Shown: in pieces, positions 6,318 through 12,403 of the stretch
Numbering within the stretch: position 1 is the first letter of the stretch
How the letters are laid out: the number at the start of each line of letters is the position of its first letter
Assembly (NCBI GenBank): GCA_004556005.1
Contig: SFJA01000055.1
Span: 1 to 12,403 of the forward strand
Length of the DNA stretch: 12,403 bases
Direction of reading: 5' to 3'
Origin: Bacteroidales bacterium
GTDB taxonomy: Bacteria > Bacteroidota > Bacteroidia > Bacteroidales > UBA932
Notes under the pieces: generated by a model
What the model saw: the letters and a program-made list of their open reading frames with translations, nothing else
The model's database searches: none
What the model was told of the DNA's origin: nothing
Translations under genes and position numbers: made by a program

Positions 6318-6785
6318 ATGAAAGTAGCCATCATTATGGGTTCCACAAGCGACCTCGAGGTTATGGAACCTGCAATCAGGACTCTGGAACAGTTCGGAGT
6401 TGAAACCGAAAAACGCATCATCAGCGCACACAGGACACCGGACCTTATGTGTGAATTTGCCAAGACAGCACGCGAGCGCGGGATTGGTGTCATCATCGCC
6501 GGCGCAGGCGGTGCAGCCCACGTTGCAGGCGTAGTCGCCGGAATGACGACCGTACCGGTAATCGGAGTTCCCATCCGCACCCAGGCCCTCGGCGGCCTTG
6601 ACTCGCTGCTCAGCATAGTTCAGATGCCGGGAGGCGTGCCTGTAGCCACAATGGCAATCAACGGTTCCAAAAACGCCGCATTGCTTGCAGTCCAGATACT
6701 CGCCCTGAGCGACCCCGGGCTGCTCGCCAAACTTGAAACATTCCGCCAGAACCAAACCAGGGCCGTACTCGAAGCGACCATCTGA
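6318..6785 (+). CDS. purE: N5-carboxyaminoimidazole ribonucleotide mutase
   Basis: Cytoplasmic enzyme that moves the carboxyl group of N5-CAIR to carbon, giving CAIR, the substrate of PurC. At 155 residues it is a typical single-domain class I PurE. Motifs: GSTSDLEVM (8-16), SAHRTPD (36-42, with the conserved histidine His38), AGAGGAAHVAGVVAG (61-75) and SIVQMPGGVPVAT (99-111), the last favouring the mutase over the direct AIR carboxylase class. The mutase route needs PurK to make N5-CAIR; no purK is in the window. First structural gene of the purE-L-M-H operon, with purL starting 9 bp after its stop. It diverges from purC, the next enzyme in the pathway, and lies downstream of the putative attenuator. 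No Shine-Dalgarno is seen before the ATG. Confidence 0.97.
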   Translation: MKVAIIMGSTSDLEVMEPAIRTLEQFGVETEKRIISAHRTPDLMCEFAKTARERGIGVIIAGAGGAAHVAGVVAGMTTVPVIGVPIRTQALGGLDSLLSIVQMPGGVPVATMAINGSKNAALLAVQILALSDPGLLAKLETFRQNQTRAVLEATI

Positions 6786-6794
6786 TACAACGAT

Positions 6795-9700
6795 ATGAAA
6801 GCCCATCGCATATTTGTCGAAAAAAAGCCTGCCTTCCGCGTAGAAGCCAGCAGCCTCAGGAACGAACTTGAAGAAAGTCTTTCATTCAGCATTCCTACTC
6901 TCCGCTACCTCAACGTATATGACCTCTTCGGATTCAGTGAGGAATTGTTGGAAAAAAGCCGCTACACCGTATTTGGAGAAACGGTAACCGACACCGTCAG
7001 CGACAGCGTCGAACTCGACGGCAGCAAATGGATCGCGGTCGAATTCCTCCCCGGACAGTTCGACCAGCGTGCCGCGTCAGCGACCGACTGCGTCAAGCTG
7101 ATCGAACCGACTGCCGAAGTCAGCATCAAGAGCTCGAAGCTCATCATCCTCGACGGCAGCACGACCGAAGAACAGCTTGCCGCAATCAGGCACTACCTCA
7201 TCAACACCGTCGAGTCCAGGGAAAAGGACCTCGGCAAGCTCAGCGACCTCGAAAAGGCGCAGGTCCGTCCTGTCCCGGTGCTCGAAGGCCTGAGGCAGCT
7301 CGAGGGAGAAGGTTTGGGACAATTCTGCCGCAAGATGGGACTCGCGATGAATGCTGACGACCTTGCCGAGGTGGTGCGCTACTTTACTGAAGAAGGACGC
7401 GACCCGTCTGAAACCGAGCTCCGCATACTCGACACATACTGGTCAGACCACTGCCGTCATACGACTTTCACCACCAAGCTCGAAAGCGTTGACATAGACA
7501 AGTCGTTCATTAGCGAAGAGATTGACGGAAGCTACAGGATGTACCTCAAGATGAGGGAGGAACTCGGACGCTCCGGAAAGGACGTCAACCTTATGGATAT
7601 GGCAACGATAGGAGCCCGATACCTCAAGGCAAAGGGACTCCTCGATGATATGGAGGTAAGCGAAGAAAACAACGCCTGCAGCATATTCGTCGATGCCGAC
7701 GTTGACGGAAAGATTGAAAGATGGCTGCTCCAGTTCAAAAACGAAACGCACAACCACCCGACCGAAATCGAGCCTTTCGGAGGAGCCGCAACCTGTCTTG
7801 GAGGCGCCATCAGAGACCCTCTCTCCGGACGCTCATATGTATATCAGGCAATGAGGGTCACCGGAGCCGGAGACATATACAAGCCTGTATCAGAGACCAT
7901 TCCGGGCAAGCTTCCCCAGAAGCAGATCAGCCGCAAGGCAGCCCAGGGATACAGCAGTTACGGAAACCAGATAGGACTTGCCACCACTATGGTAAGGGAA
8001 ATATATCACCCGGGATATACCGCAAAAAGACTTGAAATTGGTGCCGTAGTCGGAGCTGTCAAGGCCGAAAACGTGCGCAGGGAAAGTCCTGCCGCAGGCG
8101 ATGTGATACTCCTGCTCGGCGGGCGCACCGGAAGGGACGGAATCGGCGGAGCGACAGGCTCTTCAAAGGAACATACAGAAGCATCGCTTGAAACCTGCGG
8201 AAGCGAAGTTCAGAAAGGAAACGCGCCTGAGGAACGCAAACTACAGCGCCTTTTCCGCAGACCTGAAGTAACTCGTCTCATCAAGAAGTCAAACGACTTC
8301 GGAGCCGGCGGTGTCAGCGTGGCAATAGGTGAACTTGCAGACGGACTCGACATCTATCTTGACAGGGTTCCGACCAAATACAGCGGACTCAACAGCACCG
8401 AACTCGCAATCAGCGAAAGCCAGGAAAGAATGGCCGTGGTTATCGAGGCCAAGGACAGGGAGTGCTTCGAGGCATACTGCCTTAGCGAAAACGTAGAAGT
8501 CACCCACGTAGCCGACGTAACCGACAGCGCAAGGCTGCGTATGTACAACAACGGTGAAAAGGTGGTGGACATAGCCCGCTCTTTTATCGACAGTGCAGGC
8601 GCAAAGCACTATGCAAAAGCATGCATAGAAGCGGTCGAGGACAAGAATCCTTTCCACAGACAGATCAGCGGAGACTCTCTCAAGGAGAAACTTCTCAACA
8701 ACCTCTCAGACGACAACGTCATATCGCAGAAGGGACTTATAGAAATGTTCGACTCGACCATAGGCCGTTCAACCGTCCTTATGCCTTTCGGCGGAGAAAC
8801 CCAGCTGACCGAAAGCCAGGTATCCGTCCAGAAACTCCCTGCAGACGGATACACCGACACTGCAAGCATAATGGCGTTTGGATACAATCCATACATTTCA
8901 GAATGGAGCCCGTATCACGGAGCAGCTTATGCAGTAGTCGATGCCTGCACCAAGGTGGTCGCAGCAGGCGCGCGATACGACAAAATGCGTTTCTCATATC
9001 AGGAATACTTCGAGAGAATGACCCGCGACCCTCATAGCTGGGGCAAGCCGCTTGCAGCGCTTCTGGGAAGCATCAGGATGCAGGTGGAACTCGGTCTTCC
9101 GTCAATAGGCGGCAAGGACTCGATGAGCGGAACCTTCGAACATATCAATGTACCGCCGACTCTCGTGGCATTCGGCATTACAACCGTAAATGCCGGCAAG
9201 GTGATTTCACCAGAACTCAAATGGGAAGGCAACACTCTCTATCTTGTTGAACACAAGCCGCTTGCAAGCAGAATGCCTGACACGGCTCAATTGAAGGAAA
9301 ACTGGAACAAGGTGAGCTCCCTGATAGAGGACGGCACAGTAGTGTCCGCCTGGGCTGTAGGCCACGGTGGCATAGCTGAGGCCGTCTGCAAGATGTCTTT
9401 CGGCAACCTTCTCGGCTGCGACATCAGCTGCGACGAGGACAGGCTCTTCGACTGGAACTACGGCTCGATAATAGTAGAATCGCGCGAAAGCATTGAAGAT
9501 CCGGCTTTTGTCCGTCTCGGCACGGTAACAGACGGTGAGGATGGAAAGCTTCGCATCAACGGAGTGCGCATCAGCCAGGACAGCCTCATAGAGGCATCAA
9601 GGCTGCGCTATTGCAGCATCTATCCTGACAGTTGCAGCGCGCAGCACAAAGGAATTGTCCCTCCCGGCTTTGACGGCAAGGTACGCAAGGTATCGGGTGC

Positions 9701-10538
9701 GCAGCTCAAATACAAGGGCGAAGCCATCGAGCACCCGCTTGTCTATATCCCTGTATTCCCCGGAACCAACTGCGATTACGACAGCGCAAAGGCATTCCGC
9801 AAGGCCGGAGCAGTGGTTGAAATGAGCGTATTCTGCAACCTCACGGCAGAGGACGTATTCAGGTCGATAGACCAAATCTGCGGCCATATCGACAGGGCCA
9901 ACATACTTATGCTCGCAGGCGGATTCAGCGCCGGAGACGAACCTGACGGAAGCGGCAAATTCATCGCAAACGTACTGTGCAACTCCAAGGTATCAGCTGC
10001 CATTCAGCGACTTATCGACCGAGGAGGACTCATCCTTGGCATCTGCAACGGCTTCCAGGCCCTGATAAAGAGCGGACTTCTTCCGTACGGAAAGACAGGC
10101 ACTGTAAGGGAAGACTCCCCTACTCTGTTCCGCAATGACATCAACAGGCATATCTCGCAGATAGTCACCACACGTGTGGCCGCTGCCAACAGCCCTTGGC
10201 TTGCCGGAATGAAGCCCGGCGACCTGCATACCATAGCAGTCAGCCACGGAGAAGGCAAGTTCGTTGTCGGTGAGCAGCTTGCAAAGGAACTCTTCGCAAA
10301 CGGACAGATTGCGTTCCAGTACGTGGATCCGTCCAGCGGCGAGCCTACGATGGAGTCTCCGTACAATCCGAACGGGTCATACTACGCCATCGAAGGCATT
10401 GTGAGCGCAAACGGTCAGATACTCGGCAAGATGGGCCACAGCGAACGCTACGAACACAATCTTTTCAAGAACATAGGAGGTGACTGCCTCGAGCAGCCGC
10501 TCTTCGACAACGCAGTAAGATATTTCAGAGGTAAATAA
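6795..10538 (+). CDS. purL: phosphoribosylformylglycinamidine synthase, large single-chain form
   Basis: Cytoplasmic enzyme converting FGAR + glutamine + ATP to FGAM + glutamate + ADP + phosphate. At 1247 residues it is the large form in which PurS-like, synthetase and glutaminase parts are one chain. Order: PurS-like N-terminus (~1-150); linker with DTYWSDHCRH (213-222); synthetase core with FKNETHNHP (314-322), GGRTGRDGIGGATGSS-type phosphate-binding loop (~440), and LPSIGGKDSMSG (768-779); class I glutamine amidotransferase from ~983 (VYIPVFPGTNCDYDS). The glutaminase triad is visible: Cys1084 in LGICNGFQ, and His1215/Glu1217 in MGHSER, matching Cys1135/His1260/Glu1262 of the E. coli enzyme. 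Only 1 bp separates it from purM, which uses its product. The gene is intact. Confidence 0.98.
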   Translation: MKAHRIFVEKKPAFRVEASSLRNELEESLSFSIPTLRYLNVYDLFGFSEELLEKSRYTVFGETVTDTVSDSVELDGSKWIAVEFLPGQFDQRAASATDCVKLIEPTAEVSIKSSKLIILDGSTTEEQLAAIRHYLINTVESREKDLGKLSDLEKAQVRPVPVLEGLRQLEGEGLGQFCRKMGLAMNADDLAEVVRYFTEEGRDPSETELRILDTYWSDHCRHTTFTTKLESVDIDKSFISEEIDGSYRMYLKMREELGRSGKDVNLMDMATIGARYLKAKGLLDDMEVSEENNACSIFVDADVDGKIERWLLQFKNETHNHPTEIEPFGGAATCLGGAIRDPLSGRSYVYQAMRVTGAGDIYKPVSETIPGKLPQKQISRKAAQGYSSYGNQIGLATTMVREIYHPGYTAKRLEIGAVVGAVKAENVRRESPAAGDVILLLGGRTGRDGIGGATGSSKEHTEASLETCGSEVQKGNAPEERKLQRLFRRPEVTRLIKKSNDFGAGGVSVAIGELADGLDIYLDRVPTKYSGLNSTELAISESQERMAVVIEAKDRECFEAYCLSENVEVTHVADVTDSARLRMYNNGEKVVDIARSFIDSAGAKHYAKACIEAVEDKNPFHRQISGDSLKEKLLNNLSDDNVISQKGLIEMFDSTIGRSTVLMPFGGETQLTESQVSVQKLPADGYTDTASIMAFGYNPYISEWSPYHGAAYAVVDACTKVVAAGARYDKMRFSYQEYFERMTRDPHSWGKPLAALLGSIRMQVELGLPSIGGKDSMSGTFEHINVPPTLVAFGITTVNAGKVISPELKWEGNTLYLVEHKPLASRMPDTAQLKENWNKVSSLIEDGTVVSAWAVGHGGIAEAVCKMSFGNLLGCDISCDEDRLFDWNYGSIIVESRESIEDPAFVRLGTVTDGEDGKLRINGVRISQDSLIEASRLRYCSIYPDSCSAQHKGIVPPGFDGKVRKVSGAQLKYKGEAIEHPLVYIPVFPGTNCDYDSAKAFRKAGAVVEMSVFCNLTAEDVFRSIDQICGHIDRANILMLAGGFSAGDEPDGSGKFIANVLCNSKVSAAIQRLIDRGGLILGICNGFQALIKSGLLPYGKTGTVREDSPTLFRNDINRHISQIVTTRVAAANSPWLAGMKPGDLHTIAVSHGEGKFVVGEQLAKELFANGQIAFQYVDPSSGEPTMESPYNPNGSYYAIEGIVSANGQILGKMGHSERYEHNLFKNIGGDCLEQPLFDNAVRYFRGK

Positions 10539-10539
10539 T

Positions 10540-11568
10540 ATGGCAGTCAATTACGAAAAAGCCGGAGTCAATCTCGAAGCAGGCTACGAGGTTGTACGCA
10601 GAATCAAGTCCCACGTCGCATCCACGGCAAGGCCGGGAGTAATGGGAGGAATCGGAGCTTTCGGAGGAATGTTCGACCTTTCGGCGCTCGGAATCAAGGA
10701 GCCGGTTCTCGTCAGCGGAACCGACGGAGTGGGCACCAAGCTCAAGATAGCATTTGAAATGGACAAGCACGACACCGTCGGCATAGACGCGGTGGCAATG
10801 TGCGTCAACGACGTGCTCGCGCAGGGTGCCGAACCGCTCATCTTCCTCGACTACGTTGCGGTAGGACACAACGATCCGGCACAGGTGGAAGCAATAGTAT
10901 CGGGAGTAGCCGAAGGCTGCCGTCAGGCAGGCTGTGCGCTGGTCGGAGGCGAAACCGCTGAAATGCCGGGGCTTTACGGTAAGGGCGAATACGACATTGC
11001 CGGCTACACCACCGGCGTTGTCGAAAAAAGCAAGCTCATCGACAAGGGCAGGGTAAGGACAGGCGACGTCCTGGTCGGTATAGCATCGACCGGCGTCCAC
11101 TCCAACGGATTTTCCCTCGTGCGCAAGATTGTCGCCGACAACGGCCTGGACCTGCACGCTCCGCTGGAGGAATTCTTCGGAGATAGAATACTCGGTGACG
11201 TCCTGCTGACGCCGACCCGCATCTATGTAAAGCAGGTTCTTGACGTCATCCACAACTGCGACGTTCACGGAGTTGCACACATCACCGGAGGCGGCTTTGA
11301 CGAAAACATCCCGCGCATACTCTCCGACGAGCAGGGAATCACCATACATGAAGGAAGCTGGGAGATTCTGCCGGTATTCAGGATGCTTGAGAAGTACGGC
11401 AAGATTCCTCACCGCGAGATGTTCAACATCTTCAATATGGGAATAGGAATGGTGCTGGCACTTGACCCGTCAGAGGCCGGGAAAGCAATAGAGATTCTCG
11501 AAGGACACGGAGAAAAGGCAAGCATCATTGGAGAAGTAACTGACAAAAAAGGAGTAACCATTATATGA
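10540..11568 (+). CDS. purM: phosphoribosylformylglycinamidine cyclo-ligase (AIR synthetase)
   Basis: Cytoplasmic enzyme that closes the imidazole ring: FGAM + ATP gives AIR + ADP + phosphate. The 342 residues are the usual length. The N-terminal AIRS domain shows TDGVGTKLKIA (61-71), the GIDAVAMCVNDV helix (81-92) and the signature ALVGGETAEMPGLY (133-146). The C-terminal half includes GGGFDENIPRI, a substrate-side loop. The start is 1 bp after the purL stop, with a weak AGAGGT (10527-10532) seven bases ahead of the ATG. Its end overlaps purH by ATGA. PurL and PurM also share the AIRS fold and act in sequence, which suits their adjacency. No abnormal features. Confidence 0.98.
   Translation: MAVNYEKAGVNLEAGYEVVRRIKSHVASTARPGVMGGIGAFGGMFDLSALGIKEPVLVSGTDGVGTKLKIAFEMDKHDTVGIDAVAMCVNDVLAQGAEPLIFLDYVAVGHNDPAQVEAIVSGVAEGCRQAGCALVGGETAEMPGLYGKGEYDIAGYTTGVVEKSKLIDKGRVRTGDVLVGIASTGVHSNGFSLVRKIVADNGLDLHAPLEEFFGDRILGDVLLTPTRIYVKQVLDVIHNCDVHGVAHITGGGFDENIPRILSDEQGITIHEGSWEILPVFRMLEKYGKIPHREMFNIFNMGIGMVLALDPSEAGKAIEILEGHGEKASIIGEVTDKKGVTII
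11548..11554 (+). promoter_or_regulatory. Shine-Dalgarno-like site before purH
   Basis: AAAGGAG lies 10 nt before the purH ATG at 11565, inside the last codons of purM. It is the only strong Shine-Dalgarno match ahead of any gene here. It could be a by-product of purM coding (Lys-Lys-Gly-Val), and Bacteroidetes ribosomes generally make little use of such sites. Confidence 0.35.
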
Positions 11569-11987
11569 GAAGAGCACTGTTTTCAGTAAGCGACAAGACG
11601 GGCGTGGTAGAATTTGCCCGCGAACTTACCGCCCTCGGATGGGAGATAATCGCTACCGGAGGAACCCAGAAAATGCTTGAGGAAGCCGGTATCAAGACCA
11701 TAGGTATCAGCGAGATAACCGGATTCCCGGAGATTTGCGACGGACGAGTCAAGACCCTGCATCCCAAAGTGCACGGAGGCCTGCTCGGACGCAGGGACCT
11801 CGAAAGCCACCGCAAGCAGTTGCAGGAAAACGGCATCGAGTACATTGACCTTGTCTGCGTAAACCTCTATCCTTTCGCACAGACCATAGCAAAGCCGGAT
11901 GTCACAATGGAGGATGCCATAGAGCACATTGACATAGGCGGTCCGTCAATGGTCAGGTCGGCAGCAAAGAACTGGGAATCAGTGTGA
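11565..11987 (+). CDS. purH: PurH N-terminal part (IMP cyclohydrolase region), cut short by a frameshift
   Basis: First 140 residues of the bifunctional AICAR transformylase/IMP cyclohydrolase, which does the last two steps to IMP. The MGS-like IMP cyclohydrolase domain shows SVSDKTGVVEFA (5-16), ATGGTQKML (29-37), GRVKTLHPKVHGGLL, DLVCVNLYPF and IDIGGPSMVRSAAKN, whose Lys135 aligns with a catalytic lysine of the family (Lys137 in human ATIC). A TGA at 11985-11987 then stops the frame, while clear PurH sequence continues in another frame. Normal PurH is ~510-590 residues, so this is a fragment, broken before the cyclohydrolase domain ends (~200 in human ATIC). Its ATG overlaps the purM stop. 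Identity is certain; whether the product is functional is not. Confidence 0.93.
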   Translation: MRRALFSVSDKTGVVEFARELTALGWEIIATGGTQKMLEEAGIKTIGISEITGFPEICDGRVKTLHPKVHGGLLGRRDLESHRKQLQENGIEYIDLVCVNLYPFAQTIAKPDVTMEDAIEHIDIGGPSMVRSAAKNWESV

Positions 11988-11989
11988 CA
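11982..11989 (+). other. purH frameshift site (probable TG duplication)
   Basis: The bases read GTGTGACA. Removing one TG gives GTG ACA and joins the halves as AAKNWESVTIVVNP, which matches the family's spacing AAKN-xxx-V-T/A exactly. The alternative of one lost G in the GGG at 11974-11976 gives AAKNWGISVTIVV, one residue too long. A two-base insertion in a short TG repeat is therefore the best reading. Confidence 0.8.
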
Positions 11990-12403
11990 ATTGTGGTCAA
12001 TCCGGAGGACTACCCTACAGTTCTCGAAGAACTGCGGACAAACGGAGACACCACCCCACAGACACGCCTTCAGCTCTCCGCCAAGGCATATACACACACT
12101 GCTGAATATGATATGACCATCGCCGCCTTCATGCGCGAAAAGGCCGGACTGAACGAAAAGCTTTTCCTCGAATTCGACCTCAAGCAGGGACTGCGCTACG
12201 GCGAGAACCCTCACCAGCAGGCAAAGTTCTACGCAAGCCCGGAGAAGGTTCCATTCTCACTCGCAGGAGCCGTCCAGCTTAATGGAAAGGAATTGTCTTA
12301 CAACAACATACAGGACGCCAACGCAGCTCTCAACATTGTAAGGGAATTTTGCGGAACGCCTTTCTGCGTAGGTCTCAAGCATATGAATCCTTGCGGAGCG
12401 GCA
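11984..12403 (+). CDS. purH: PurH remainder (end of cyclohydrolase domain and start of AICAR transformylase), runs off the window
   Basis: After the break, PurH sequence resumes in the frame of the GTG at 11984: TIVVNPEDYPTVLEEL, then KAYTHTAEYD (the family's KxxxHTAxYD helix), LRYGENPHQQAKFY, GKELSYNNIQDANAAL and KHMNPCG near the window end, the last being the transformylase active-site motif with its Lys-His pair. The frame is open to base 12403 and incomplete at the 3' end. GTG 11984 overlaps the upstream TGA as GTGA, so it could in principle be a coupled restart; GGGA at 11974-11977 is at best a weak ribosome site. Otherwise it is simply the second part of one frameshifted gene. The transformylase step uses 10-formyl-THF. 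Confidence 0.9.
   Translation, partial: MTIVVNPEDYPTVLEELRTNGDTTPQTRLQLSAKAYTHTAEYDMTIAAFMREKAGLNEKLFLEFDLKQGLRYGENPHQQAKFYASPEKVPFSLAGAVQLNGKELSYNNIQDANAALNIVREFCGTPFCVGLKHMNPCGAA

Noticed and set aside
10525..11412. 295-codon minus-strand frame opposite purM
   Set aside because: It is antisense to a fully conserved purM, and its translation has no recognisable motif.
11970..11990. Programmed ribosomal frameshifting in purH
   Set aside because: There is no slippery heptamer such as A-AAA-AAG at the junction and no obvious stem just downstream. A TG duplication explains the break more simply, and the family does not use frameshifting.
1..12403. tRNA or rRNA genes, CRISPR repeats, insertion sequences, attachment sites
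   Set aside because: No cloverleaf-like sequences, regularly spaced repeats, transposase-like frames or terminal inverted repeats were seen. The window is densely filled with housekeeping genes.

Overview
The window looks like a chromosomal segment from a member of the Bacteroidota, probably the order Bacteroidales. The reasons are protein style (a 1247-residue single-chain PurL, a CBS-tailed ClC protein, a small acidic orphan protein), general lack of Shine-Dalgarno sites, and promoter elements of the Bacteroidetes type (TAnnTTTG at -7 with a TTTG-like element about 20 bp upstream). Placement below order is not possible from this sequence alone.

Layout. Bases 1-110 probably hold the 3' end of an unidentified rightward gene. 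On the minus strand follow a ClC chloride channel/transporter with two CBS domains (127-1878) and, upstream of it, a small acidic protein of unknown function (1949-2317). That unit diverges from purA (2433-3701). purA converges on the minus-strand pair purC-purB (6056 down to 3814, joined by an ATGA overlap), and a strong two-way hairpin terminator sits between them. purC diverges from a rightward operon purE-purL-purM-purH (6318 to the window end), whose genes are 9 bp apart, 1 bp apart and overlapping by ATGA.

Function. Seven de novo purine genes are present. PurL makes FGAM, PurM closes the ring to AIR, PurE makes CAIR from N5-CAIR, PurC makes SAICAR, PurB releases AICAR, and PurH formylates AICAR and closes it to IMP. 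PurA and PurB then convert IMP to AMP. PurF, PurD, PurN/PurT and PurK are needed as well but are not in the window.

Most noteworthy. (1) Between purC and purE lies a nearly symmetric divergent promoter. It is followed by a 27-codon leader ORF whose stop codon lies in the 5' arm of a terminator-like hairpin, which suggests translation-coupled attenuation of purE-L-M-H. (2) purH is broken after codon 140 by what looks like a TG duplication. The break creates a GTGA stop/start overlap, so it is a sequencing error, a mutation or a split gene. (3) Palindromes resembling operators lie at the purC promoter and upstream of the small acidic gene.
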